Origin: Comamonas sp. GB3 AK4-5
Lineage (GTDB): Bacteria > Pseudomonadota > Gammaproteobacteria > Burkholderiales > Burkholderiaceae_C
Assembly: GCF_041320665.1 (NCBI RefSeq)
Contig: NZ_CP166730.1
Location: 4,526,001-4,590,000 of the forward strand
Length of the DNA: 64,000 nt
Reading direction: 5' to 3'
Shown here: one piece after another, positions 8,206 to 16,231 of the stretch
Numbering within the stretch: position 1 is the first letter of the stretch
Layout of the letters: each line of letters starts with the position of its first letter
Program-made: the position numbers and the translations under genes
Notes under the pieces: generated by a model
The model's input: only the letters and a program-made list of their open reading frames with translations
Database searches by the model: none
Told to the model about the DNA's origin: nothing

Positions 8206-9252
8206 ATGTCTGCTACTGCTTTTGCACTCCCCATGTCCGTACCTCCTGCTTCTTCGCCCGATTGCACCTCGCGCCGCCACTGGCTGGCAGCCGCCCTGGC
8301 CACGCCGGCCCTGTCGCTGGCGGGCTGTGCCACAGCGGCAGGCCCGTCGACGCTGGCTGCCACGGCGGCGAACTGGCAGGCCTGGCCCATGCCGGGCGTG
8401 CGCAGCTTCGACCTCCCCGCCAGCCCGCTGCCCGGCAGCGGCGCACCGCGCCAGCACCGGGTGATGGTGTATGTGCCGCAAGGGCCTGCACCGGCTGCGG
8501 GCTGGCCGGTGATCTATGTGTTGGATGGCAATCTGATGTTCACCATGGTGGCCCAGTTGGTGCACAACCGCGGCGCACGCGGTGGTGATTTGCGCGGCGG
8601 CAGCGCCATCGTCGTGGGCCTGGGCCATGTGCTGCCCGAAGGCAGCACCGAGGTGCATGACCGCGCCGCCCGCACCTATGACTACACCCTGCCCTATAAC
8701 GGCGTGGGCCCGGATGGCCAGGGCCGCGCCCAGGGTGGTGCCGACCGGTTTCTGGACTTTATCGCCCAGCAGCTGCAGCCCAGGCTGCAGGCCGCCCTGC
8801 CCATGCATCTGCAGCAGCAAACCCTGGTGGGCCATTCCTACGGCGGCTTGTGCACGCTGCATGCGCTGTTCACCCGGCCCGGCATGTTCCAGCGCCATGT
8901 GGCGGCCAGCCCGTCCTTGTGGTGGGGCGGCGGCGCGGTGCTGCGCGAATGCCAGGCCTTTATGGACCGCTACCGCGCCAGCGGCCTGCCCAGCGCTTTG
9001 AGCCTGTATCTGAGCCAGGGCAGCGAAGAGCTGGCCAGCCGCAGCAGCGCCAGCCGCCCACCCAACCCCGAGCGCGAGGCTGCCGCCCAGGCGGCCCGTG
9101 CCCAAGGCTTTGGCAACACGGCCGACCTGCCGGCCGTGCTGGCCGCCGTGGCCGGACTGCGCTGCAGCTACCAGGTCTGGCCCAGTGCCAACCATGGCGG
9201 CACCCAGCTCTATGCCTGCATGCAGGCGGCGCAGGTGGGTTTGGCGGCATAA
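8206..9252 (+). CDS. alpha/beta hydrolase of the siderophore-esterase (IroE/Fes-like) type, probable lipoprotein
   Basis: A 348-residue esterase of the PF00756 (esterase D) group. The nucleophile elbow GHSYGG is at 209-214 (Ser211) and a conserved Asn-His-Gly-Gly lies near the C terminus, fitting the catalytic His. The N terminus has a twin-arginine-like segment (SRRHWLAAA) and a lipobox LSLAGC with Cys41, suggesting an exported lipoprotein. Relatives hydrolyse ferric catecholate siderophores to release iron. The Fur-like site upstream supports this, but no siderophore receptor lies nearby. The start is uncertain: ATG codons at 8158 (inside the Fur-like site), 8206 and 8233 are all possible; I take 8206. 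Confidence 0.8.
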   Translation: MSATAFALPMSVPPASSPDCTSRRHWLAAALATPALSLAGCATAAGPSTLAATAANWQAWPMPGVRSFDLPASPLPGSGAPRQHRVMVYVPQGPAPAAGWPVIYVLDGNLMFTMVAQLVHNRGARGGDLRGGSAIVVGLGHVLPEGSTEVHDRAARTYDYTLPYNGVGPDGQGRAQGGADRFLDFIAQQLQPRLQAALPMHLQQQTLVGHSYGGLCTLHALFTRPGMFQRHVAASPSLWWGGGAVLRECQAFMDRYRASGLPSALSLYLSQGSEELASRSSASRPPNPEREAAAQAARAQGFGNTADLPAVLAAVAGLRCSYQVWPSANHGGTQLYACMQAAQVGLAA

Positions 9253-9348
9253 GCGGCCAACGCGACCAACATAGGCAAGCACCGATAATGCGCCCAGGTG
9301 GCTGCTGCACGGCAGCCTTTGTGCATCCCTTCACTGACTGAACCCGCC

Positions 9349-9540
9349 ATGCGACTGCTTCTGGCCCTGCTGCTGCCTTTTTCCGTGTTCTTCACCATCG
9401 GCCGCCCGTTTGTCGGGTTGCTGTGCCTGATCCTGCAGATCACGCTGATTGGCTGGATTCCTGCCGCCATCTGGGCCGTGTATGCCCTGAGCCAGTACAA
9501 GACCGATCAAAAAATCAAGGAAGCATTGGGCAAACGCTGA
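9349..9540 (+). CDS. YqaE/Pmp3-family small membrane protein
   Basis: A 63-residue, very hydrophobic protein with two membrane helices (about residues 3-20 and 24-46) and a charged C-terminal tail rich in Lys. The segment GWIPAAIWAVYAL matches the conserved second helix of the Pmp3/YqaE family, whose members are linked to membrane potential and stress. It lies 96 bases after the esterase on the same strand. There is no strong ribosome site before the ATG, but the start coincides with the beginning of the first helix as in other family members. Confidence 0.8.
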   Translation: MRLLLALLLPFSVFFTIGRPFVGLLCLILQITLIGWIPAAIWAVYALSQYKTDQKIKEALGKR

Positions 9541-9700
9541 GCCAGCTGCAAAGATTTTTTCATCGCAGCTGCGGCAAGCGTCCTCGCACACCCCATGCAC
9601 CTCTCGATGTGTGCATGGGTTGAAAGAATCTTTTCAAGACCCTGCCGTAATTCATACCCCTTTATGGGCGCTACCCCTCAAACAGGCACGCACTACGCCA

Positions 9701-9794
9701 GGGCACCGCGCAAGGGCCGCCCCGCAGCGCTGGTGCCGTCCCCCTCCGGCGCGTAGCGCCAGAGAGGGGGAAGCCGCGCAGCGGCTCAGGGGGA
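9701..9794 (-). repeat. 3'-end element, copy 2 (phosphoribosyltransferase gene)
   Basis: It starts three bases after the stop. Hairpin one is AGCCGC/GCGGCT; the closing stem is GGCACC/GGTGCC. Confidence 0.85.
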
Positions 9795-9797
9795 GCT

Positions 9798-10526
9798 TCA
9801 ACCCTCCGGCCACCAACCATCGGCCCGCTTTTCCATGCGCGGGCAGTCATAGGCGCCCACCACGGGAATGGGGCTGCCATCGGCTTGGCGCAGCTTTTGC
9901 TGCCATTGCCGGCCCTGGCGCATGGCCACGGCAATCGCCACCACATCGGCGCCGCAGCGCGCCAGCAGGTTCAGGCCGGAGACCATGGTGGTGCCCGAGC
10001 TCACGGCATCGTCCACCACCAGCACGCGCTTGCCCGCGATCAGGCTGAGCTGGTTCGGGTCGATATAGAGCAGCTTGCCCTTGCCCGGCGTGGTGATGGA
10101 GCTGACGGGTTCGGAGAGCGCCTCGCGATACCAATATTTGCGCGAGTAGCCCAGGGGCACATAGCGGCGGTGGCCCAGATGCTTGGCCACCAGCGGGGCA
10201 AAGGCCAGGCCCAGCGTGGGCAGGCCCACGACTACATCAAACGCATGTGCGCGGGCGGCCTCGGCCATGTGCAGCGCCAGCTGTTCCACCACCTCCATCG
10301 AGGCCTGGTTGGCAATCAGCGAGGCCACGCAGCGGTCTGGGCTGGAAGGCATGCCGCGCAGCGGCAGCAGCAGATAGCGGCCATCGGGCAGGCGCGCCGG
10401 GTAGCTTGTTGCATAGGGCGGCAGCGGCGACTGGTCCAGCTCGGCCTCGCTGACGGTGCGCTGCCAGTAGTCGGTGGTGGCATCAAAGCCGGGCAGGTTC
10501 TGGCCGGAAAGATCGATCGCGCTCAT
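9798..10526 (-). CDS. phosphoribosyltransferase family protein
   Basis: A 242-residue type I phosphoribosyltransferase. The PRPP-binding loop VLVVDDAVSSGTT is at about 168-180, preceded by an orotate-PRT-like core (VVVGLPTLGLAFAPLVAK). The acceptor base or ring is unknown. The start overlaps the stop of the upstream M20 amidohydrolase by four bases, so the two are probably translated together. That coupling suggests salvage or release of a ring compound, but this is inference. It is the last gene of the operon and is followed by the repeat element at 9701-9794. Confidence 0.85.
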   Translation of the reverse strand: MSAIDLSGQNLPGFDATTDYWQRTVSEAELDQSPLPPYATSYPARLPDGRYLLLPLRGMPSSPDRCVASLIANQASMEVVEQLALHMAEAARAHAFDVVVGLPTLGLAFAPLVAKHLGHRRYVPLGYSRKYWYREALSEPVSSITTPGKGKLLYIDPNQLSLIAGKRVLVVDDAVSSGTTMVSGLNLLARCGADVVAIAVAMRQGRQWQQKLRQADGSPIPVVGAYDCPRMEKRADGWWPEG

Positions 10527-11752
10527 TGCCTGGCTCCACCTTCACGCAAATAGACCTGGGCCAGCTTCACCCAATAGCTGGCCGTCACCGGCAGCAGGTT
10601 GTCGTTGAAGTCATAGCCGGCGTTGTGCACCATGCAACCGCCCTCCCCCATGCCGTTGCCGACGATGAAGTAGTTGCCGGGCACGGCGTTGAGCATGATG
10701 GCGAAGTCATCGCTGGCCTGCAGCGGCTGCAGGTCGGGAATCAACCAGTCTTTGCCCAGAAAGTCTCGCGCCACGTCCACGGCGAAATCGGTGGCGGCCG
10801 CATCATTCATGACCGGGGGATAGCGCCATTTGTAGTCCACCTCGGCCGTGGCGCGGTGCACAGCGGCCTGGGCATGGGCCATGGCGGTAATGCGCTCGCG
10901 CAGTTGCTGGCGCACCTCGGGGCAACGCGCGCGGATGGTCACGCGCAGCTCGCAGGTTTCGGGAATCACATTCGGCGCGTCGCCGGCGTGGATGGCGCCG
11001 ATGGTGACCACGGCCATGTCGTTGGGGTCGATCTCGCGCGAGCGAATGGTCTGCAGCGCCAGCACCAGGTGGGAAGCAACCACGATGGGGTCCACCGCCA
11101 CATGGGGCATGGCGCCATGGCCGCCCTTGCCGCGTATGGTGATGATGGCCGTGTCCGAGCTGGAATACATCACGCCGGCGCGAAAGCCGAAGTGGCCCGC
11201 GGGGTAGCCAGGCTCGTTGTGGAAGGCGTAGAGGGCGTCGCAGGGAAACTGTTCAAACAGGCCCTGGTCGACCATTTTTTGCGCACCGCCATGGCCTTCT
11301 TCGGCCGGCTGGAAAATCAGGTTCAGCGTGCCATTCAGTTGGTGCTTGTGCCGGGCCAGCACCTGGGCGGCCGCCAGCAGCGTGGCCGTGTGGCCGTCAT
11401 GGCCGCAGGCGTGCATCTTGCCCTCGTGCCGGCTGGCATAGGGCAGGCCGGTGGTTTCACGGATCGGCAGCGCATCCATGTCGGCGCGCAGGCCCAGGCG
11501 CTTGCCGCTTGCGTGGTCACCGCAGCGCAGCTGGCCCACCACGCCGGTGTCGCCCAGACCGCGGTGGACTTCATAACCCCACTCGGCCAGCTTGGCGGCC
11601 ACGATGTCGCCGGTGCGGTGTTCCTCATAAGCCAGTTCGGGGTGGGCATGCAGGTCATGGCGCAGGGCCAGCATGTCCTGGGCGATGGCCGCCACCTCGG
11701 GCAGCACCGGCGGGTGGATTTCGGCGTGGACGGGATTCAGCGGCGCGGCCAT
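10523..11752 (-). CDS. M20 family amidohydrolase (hippurate-hydrolase-like)
   Basis: A 409-residue metal-dependent amidohydrolase of the M20D group (hippuricase, N-acyl-amino-acid and IAA-amide hydrolases). Visible motifs are HACGHDGHT around 109-117 (metal ligands Cys and His) and PAEEGHGGA around 147-155 (catalytic and ligand Glu). A dimerisation domain follows from about 190 to 305. It cleaves an N-acyl bond; the substrate is not evident. The start lies only three bases after the stop of the Bug receptor gene, and the stop overlaps the phosphoribosyltransferase. The receptor may deliver the substrate or a related acid. Confidence 0.92.
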   Translation of the reverse strand: MAAPLNPVHAEIHPPVLPEVAAIAQDMLALRHDLHAHPELAYEEHRTGDIVAAKLAEWGYEVHRGLGDTGVVGQLRCGDHASGKRLGLRADMDALPIRETTGLPYASRHEGKMHACGHDGHTATLLAAAQVLARHKHQLNGTLNLIFQPAEEGHGGAQKMVDQGLFEQFPCDALYAFHNEPGYPAGHFGFRAGVMYSSSDTAIITIRGKGGHGAMPHVAVDPIVVASHLVLALQTIRSREIDPNDMAVVTIGAIHAGDAPNVIPETCELRVTIRARCPEVRQQLRERITAMAHAQAAVHRATAEVDYKWRYPPVMNDAAATDFAVDVARDFLGKDWLIPDLQPLQASDDFAIMLNAVPGNYFIVGNGMGEGGCMVHNAGYDFNDNLLPVTASYWVKLAQVYLREGGARQ

Positions 11753-11755
11753 GGC

Positions 11756-12742
11756 TTATTCCTGCTCGATCTTGGCGGACGTGACGATGGCCGCGTAGGC
11801 CGCTTTTTCCTTTTTCAGAAAGGCGGCGAACTGGGCCGGCGTGCCCTGGCCGGGCGTGGCGCCTCCATCTTTCAGGCGCTGGCGCACCTCGGGCTGCTGC
11901 AGCACTGCGGCCAGCTCGGTGGCCAGTCGCGCGACGATGGGGGCCGGCGTGTTCTTGGGCGCAAACAGGCCGGTCCAGGTGTTGATCTCCAGGCCCTTGA
12001 GGGCCGGGGTTTCGGCAAAGGCCGGCACATTGGGAATAGCGTCGATGCGCTTGGCCGAGGTCACGCCCAGGGCCTGCAGCTTGCCCTGCTGCACCAGGGG
12101 CGTGGCGCTGGTGGTGACCAGGTAGCCGGTATCCACCTGGCCGCCCATGACGTCATTGGTGATCTGGGCGCCGCCCCGGTAGGGCACATGCACCATCTGC
12201 ACGCCCGCGCGCTCCTGCACCATTTCCATGGCCAGGTGCAGCACCGTGCCCACGCCCGAGGTGGCATAGGTGATCTTGCCGGGCTGGGCCTTGGCCAGGG
12301 CAATCAGCTCGGCCATGTTCTTGGCTGGCAGGCCGGGGCGGGCCATCAGCACCACGGGCGCCACGCTGACCTGGCCAATCGGTGTCAGATCACGCTCGGC
12401 GTCGTATTTCACCGCCTTGTTCACCAGCTGGGCCACGCTGACAGGGCCGTCAAAGCCCATGACAATGGTGTAGCCGTCGGCCTTGGCGTTGATGGCCTTG
12501 GCCACGCCCAGCACACCACCGGCGCCGGGCATGTTGTCCACAATCACCGACTGGCCCAGGCGCTCGCCCAGCTTCTGGCCGATCAGCCGGGCCTGGAAAT
12601 CCACATTGCCGCCGGCGCTAAAGGGCACGATCAAGGTGATGGGTTTGGCGGCAGGCCAGGCGTTGGCGGCATGCGCCAGCGGCAGGCCGGCTGCGGCAAT
12701 GGCTGCGCCTGCGGCAGCCGCAAGCAAGGTGCGTCGAATCAT
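11756..12742 (-). CDS. Bug-family tripartite tricarboxylate transporter substrate-binding protein
   Basis: A 328-residue periplasmic receptor of the Bug (TctC) family, with a signal peptide of about 26 residues ending in Ala-His-Ala. The family's first motif is seen as Pro-Ile-Thr-Leu-Ile-Val-Pro-Phe near 34-41, and the GGxLG-type loop as AGGVLGVA. No TctA or TctB membrane genes are nearby, as is usual for most Bug genes in Bordetella and Comamonadaceae. It is the first gene of an operon with the M20 amidohydrolase and the phosphoribosyltransferase. The start at 12742 gives a normal signal peptide; upstream extension would not. Confidence 0.92.
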   Translation of the reverse strand: MIRRTLLAAAAGAAIAAAGLPLAHAANAWPAAKPITLIVPFSAGGNVDFQARLIGQKLGERLGQSVIVDNMPGAGGVLGVAKAINAKADGYTIVMGFDGPVSVAQLVNKAVKYDAERDLTPIGQVSVAPVVLMARPGLPAKNMAELIALAKAQPGKITYATSGVGTVLHLAMEMVQERAGVQMVHVPYRGGAQITNDVMGGQVDTGYLVTTSATPLVQQGKLQALGVTSAKRIDAIPNVPAFAETPALKGLEINTWTGLFAPKNTPAPIVARLATELAAVLQQPEVRQRLKDGGATPGQGTPAQFAAFLKKEKAAYAAIVTSAKIEQE

Positions 12743-13271
12743 GGAAGTAGGAGCGGCAAGAGCAGGTGCCGGGCACGAAAAACCGGTGCCGACTGCCTGC
12801 GGGGGGAGAGATGCCGGCGATTGTGGCACACGCTCTAAAGCTATGTACGGGCCAGGCTACATCCAGAAATTCCCCTGCTCACACAGACAGCATGGGCTTT
12901 TCACGCTCCTGTTTTTACCCATCACCCCCTGGACAGATTGTCCACGCACACACCAGCACCAAAGCAGCCCGGTAAAATTGCGACACATCAAACAATATGC
13001 AGTTTCATCCGCTGCGCCGTACCGCCTGCGGTGCACTTGATGCCGTGTCCGGGGCACAGCGTCTTCCTCGCGAAGACCGGCCGTGACGGGGTTGCCCCCA
13101 ACACACCGTGGCGCAAGCCCACGCCATGATGGGTCTATGCCCGCTTTGTCGCCGACACACCTCACCACCCCACGAAGCGGCCCTGACAGACCTTGCGGTC
13201 TTGGAGCCGGTAGAAAGATTTGAACGCCGTAGGCCAGGCCTGCGGTTTGTGCCACAGGGCAAGGAGCATTG
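12743..13271. other. 529-base gene-free divergent region before ctaA
   Basis: This is the gap between the divergent Bug receptor operon and ctaA. It holds a perfect palindrome at 12930-12944 that is also present upstream of cyoA. Downstream of this is a stretch of mixed composition (12970-13260) with no recognisable coding frame. A strong ribosome site for ctaA ends it. Promoters for both directions must lie here, but I cannot place -35 and -10 boxes with confidence. Confidence 0.5.
12930..12944. promoter_or_regulatory. palindrome TGGACA-N3-TGTCCA (copy 1)
   Basis: A perfect 6-bp inverted repeat with a 3-base spacer lies 187 bases upstream of the Bug receptor start and 328 bases upstream of ctaA. 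The same arms and spacing recur at 22801-22815 upstream of cyoA. Two exact copies in 64 kb are not expected by chance, so a common DNA-binding regulator is likely. Confidence 0.5.
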
Positions 13272-14450
13272 ATGACCGAGCAGTCGCTGTACGACCTGGC
13301 CCCCGTGCTGGAGTTGATGCTGCTGGGCGCCCTCATCGCCCTGGTGCCGCTGCTGTGGGTGTGGCGGCGCAACCGCCATGCCGGGCCCCAGCGCCGCTGG
13401 CAGGCCTTGGCCGTGCTGACGCTGTTTCTCACCTTTGACCTGGTGCTGTTCGGCGCCTTCACGCGGCTGACCGATTCCGGCCTGGGCTGCCCCGACTGGC
13501 CGGGCTGCTACGGCAATGCCAGCCCCCTGGGCGCCCATGCCGAAATCACTGCCGCCCAGACCGCCATGCCCACCGGCCCCGTCACCCATGGCAAGGCCTG
13601 GGTGGAGATGGTGCACCGCTATCTGGCCACCAGCGTGGGCGTGCTCATCATTGCCCTCACCGTGCTGGCCTGGCGCCAGCACCTGCGCCAACCCCATGGC
13701 CAGCGCCTGCGTGGCGCCATGCACCCGGCCTGGGCCACGTTCACTCTGTTCTGGGTCTGTCTGCAGGGCGCTTTTGGCGCGCTGACGGTGACCATGAAGC
13801 TGTTCCCCGCCATCGTCACCCTGCACCTGCTGGGGGGCACTATTTTGCTGATGCTGCTGTGCGTGCAGGCCGTGGCCCACCAGCAGTTCAGCAACCAGCA
13901 GCCCGCTGCAGGCCTGGCCGCACCGCTGCGCCTGGCGCTGGCCGCCTGCCTGGGCCTGGTGCTGCTGCAGGCCGCGCTGGGTGGCTGGGTGAGTACCAAT
14001 TACGCCGTGCTGGCCTGCTCCAGCTTCCCCCAATGCCAGGACAGCTGGTGGCCGGCCATGGACTTTGCCCAGGGCTTTGAGCTGTGGCGCCCGCTGGGTC
14101 TGCAGGGCAATGGCGCAGCGATTCATTTCGAGGCGCTCACCGCCATCCACTACGCCCACCGCCTGATGGCCTATGCCGTGGTGGCGGCCTTGCTGGCCCT
14201 GGCCTGGAAGCTGCGCGGCCAGGCCGCGCTCAAAGTGCAACGCCAATGGTTGCTGGGCCTGCTGGCCTTGCAAGTGGCCACCGGCCTGTCGAATGTGGTG
14301 CTGGACTGGCCGCTGGTGGCCGCCGTGCTGCACACCGGTGGCGCTGCCGCCCTGGTGCTGGTGTTGACCTGGTCGCTGGTGGCCACACGCACGGTTCCCC
14401 TTGTTTCTGTTTTGCATGCGCCCGAAGGCGCCCGGAGAGTTCGCGCATGA
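13272..14450 (+). CDS. ctaA: heme A synthase, COX15/CtaA family
   Basis: Converts heme O to heme A in the membrane. The protein has 392 residues and about eight hydrophobic segments. Key histidines are seen in [27 protein letters not shown] and VLHTGGAA, matching the two heme-binding His pairs of the duplicated CtaA fold. A Cys pair lies in the early loop [10 protein letters not shown]. The ATG at 13272 has AAGGAG five bases upstream. It overlaps ctaB by four bases (ATGA), so both enzymes of heme O and heme A formation are translated together. Heme A serves aa3- or ba3-type oxidases; the nearest oxidase is the quinol oxidase at 18.6-22.7 kb. Confidence 0.93.
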   Translation: MTEQSLYDLAPVLELMLLGALIALVPLLWVWRRNRHAGPQRRWQALAVLTLFLTFDLVLFGAFTRLTDSGLGCPDWPGCYGNASPLGAHAEITAAQTAMPTGPVTHGKAWVEMVHRYLATSVGVLIIALTVLAWRQHLRQPHGQRLRGAMHPAWATFTLFWVCLQGAFGALTVTMKLFPAIVTLHLLGGTILLMLLCVQAVAHQQFSNQQPAAGLAAPLRLALAACLGLVLLQAALGGWVSTNYAVLACSSFPQCQDSWWPAMDFAQGFELWRPLGLQGNGAAIHFEALTAIHYAHRLMAYAVVAALLALAWKLRGQAALKVQRQWLLGLLALQVATGLSNVVLDWPLVAAVLHTGGAAALVLVLTWSLVATRTVPLVSVLHAPEGARRVRA

Positions 14451-15352
14451 ATGCCGAAGCCCTTACCTCCCCGTCGCGTTGGACCCAGTTCTACGCACTG
14501 ACCAAGCCCCGCGTGGTCCAGCTGATTGTGTTTTGTGCCTTTATCGGCATGGTGCTGGCCGTGCCCGGTCTGCCCACGGCAGCGCAGTGGGTGCATATGG
14601 CCGTGGCCTGTATCGGCATCTGGCTAGTGGCCGGTGCGGCAGCGGCCTTCAACTGCCTGGTGGAACGCCATATCGATGCGCGCATGAAGCGCACCAGCTG
14701 GCGCCCCACGGCCAAGGGCGAACTCTCGCCCCAGCAGGCACTGGCCTTCTCGGCCATCTTGTGCATGGCCGGTGCGGCCATTTTGGTGAGCTTCACCAAT
14801 GCGCTGACCATGTGGCTGACGCTGGCCACTTTCATCGGCTACGCCGTGATCTACACCGTGGTGCTCAAGCCGGCCACGCCGCAGAACATCGTCATCGGCG
14901 GTGCCTCCGGCGCCATGCCCCCGGTGCTGGGCTGGGCCGCCATGACGGGCGATGTGGGCCCCGAGGCCCTGGTGCTGTTCCTCATCATCTTTTTGTGGAC
15001 GCCACCCCATTTCTGGGCCCTGGCCCTGTACCGCGTCGAAGACTATAAAAAGTCCGGTCTGCCCATGCTGCCCGTGACCCACGGCCCACGCTACACCCAG
15101 CTGCAAATCCTGCTCTACACCCTGGTGCTGTTTGCAGGCTGCCTGCTGCCCGTGATCTTTGGCATGAGCGGCTGGCTCTACCTGGCCGTCGCCAGCGTGC
15201 TATGCCTGGGTTTCAGCTGGTATGCGCTGCGCCTGTGGATGAACTATTCCGACGCCCTGGCACGCAAGACCTTCCGCTTTTCGCTGATCCACCTCAGCGG
15301 CGTTTTTGCCGCCCTGCTGATCGACCACTACCTGGTCGGAACGCTGTATTGA
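14447..15352 (+). CDS. ctaB: protoheme IX farnesyltransferase (heme O synthase)
   Basis: Transfers a farnesyl group to heme B to give heme O, in the membrane. The 301-residue UbiA-type prenyltransferase has the first Asp-rich motif region [15 protein letters not shown] (about 63-77) and the second conserved block [11 protein letters not shown] (about 184-194). Several transmembrane helices span its length. The start overlaps the ctaA stop and is preceded by CGGAGAG. A clear intrinsic terminator follows at 15413-15443. The product can feed either CtaA or a bo3-type oxidase directly. Confidence 0.95.
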   Translation: MNAEALTSPSRWTQFYALTKPRVVQLIVFCAFIGMVLAVPGLPTAAQWVHMAVACIGIWLVAGAAAAFNCLVERHIDARMKRTSWRPTAKGELSPQQALAFSAILCMAGAAILVSFTNALTMWLTLATFIGYAVIYTVVLKPATPQNIVIGGASGAMPPVLGWAAMTGDVGPEALVLFLIIFLWTPPHFWALALYRVEDYKKSGLPMLPVTHGPRYTQLQILLYTLVLFAGCLLPVIFGMSGWLYLAVASVLCLGFSWYALRLWMNYSDALARKTFRFSLIHLSGVFAALLIDHYLVGTLY

Positions 15353-15412
15353 CGCTCTCCCATTGATAGCTGCCTGTGCGCTTGTAGAAATCGTTACAGG
15401 CTGATTGAATGC

Positions 15413-15443
15413 AAAAACCCGCTGTGCATGCAGCGGGTTTTTT
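15413..15443 (+). terminator. intrinsic terminator after ctaAB
   Basis: Arms ACCCGCTG and CAGCGGGT pair around a six-base loop, with an A run before and a run of six T after. It is placed 60 bases after the ctaB stop and would also work partly in the opposite direction. Confidence 0.88.
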
Positions 15444-15470
15444 GATGGAGGCCATGGCAAACCGGGGAGC

Positions 15471-15545
15471 GCCCTCACCCCCACACATTCCCCCTGCGGG
15501 GGAAGCCCCCTCACCCCCGCCCTCTCCCGCAAGCGGGAGAGGGAG
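15471..15545. repeat. CCCTCACCCC-type hairpin repeats, copy B (two units)
   Basis: Two partial units lie in tandem, the second with CTCTCCCGC and GCGGGAGAG arms. They are 45 bases beyond element copy 3. Confidence 0.6.
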
Positions 15546-15589
15546 TAATACCAGAGCGCAGCGCGAAAACTGGCGCGGCCCACGCCAGA

Positions 15590-15690
15590 GCTGCCGCGCA
15601 AGGGCCGCCCCGCCGCGCTGGCAGCGTCCCCCTGCCCGCGAGCGCAGCGAAGCGAGAGCGGGGGGAAGGCGCCGCAGGCGACTCAGGGGG
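15590..15690 (-). repeat. 3'-end element, copy 3 (regA)
   Basis: Closing stem GCTGCC/GGCAGC, a paired variant. The element is followed on the minus strand by CTGGCG/CGCCAG and four T, like an intrinsic terminator. Confidence 0.85.
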
Positions 15691-15694
15691 GTGT

Positions 15695-16231
15695 CTAACT
15701 CACCCTTCGTTTTTCGAGTTTGCGGGCGAGGGTGCGGCGGTGCATGCCGAGCCGGCGTGCCGCTTCGGAAATGTTGAAATCCACCTCCGCCAGCGTCTCG
15801 TGGATATGTTCCCACTCCAGCGTCTTGATGGAGGTGGCGCGCGCCGTCAGCTCGACTTCGGTGTCACCCTCCAGGCGACCGAAAGCGGCCTCGATGTCAT
15901 CGGTGTTGGAGGGCTTGGCCAGGTAGTGGCAGGCGCCCAGCTTCACGGCCTCCACGGCCGTGGCAATGCTGGCATAGCCCGTCAGCACCACGATCAGCGC
16001 CTCGGGGTTGTGCTGGTGCAGCATCTGCACGCAGCTCAGGCCCGAGGCATTGCCGGCCAGCTTGAGGTCCATCACCGCATACTGCGGCGTGTGCTGGCTC
16101 AGCAGCGCCGCCACTTCTTCGGCACTGGCGGCCTGGAGCACCTGGTAGCCGCGCCGCTCGAAAGAGCGCGCCAGCGTCCGGGCGAAGGCGGCGTCGTCCT
16201 CAACCAGCAGCAGTTGGCGTGGGGTGTCCAT
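15695..16231 (-). CDS. regA: redox response regulator, RegA/PrrA/ActR family
   Basis: A 178-residue response regulator. The receiver domain has the acidic pair Glu11-Asp12-Asp13, phosphoacceptor Asp55 (in MDLKL) and the conserved Lys in LAKPSN. The C terminus is a short Fis-type helix-turn-helix with NISEAARRLGMHRRTLARKL, very close to the DNA-binding helix of RegA/PrrA proteins. In relatives, RegA controls oxidases, heme genes and other redox functions. It is overlapped by 32 bases by the sensor gene regB upstream. The gene's 3' end faces a full copy of the dispersed 3'-end element. Confidence 0.93.
   Translation of the reverse strand: MDTPRQLLLVEDDAAFARTLARSFERRGYQVLQAASAEEVAALLSQHTPQYAVMDLKLAGNASGLSCVQMLHQHNPEALIVVLTGYASIATAVEAVKLGACHYLAKPSNTDDIEAAFGRLEGDTEVELTARATSIKTLEWEHIHETLAEVDFNISEAARRLGMHRRTLARKLEKRRVS

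Larger units (their letters stand above)
15353..15694. other. 342-base gene-free interval between ctaB and regA
   Basis: The convergent interval between ctaB and regA holds the ctaAB terminator, then two units of the CCCTCACCCC-type repeat, then the full 3'-end element belonging to regA. No coding frame is seen. Confidence 0.6.
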
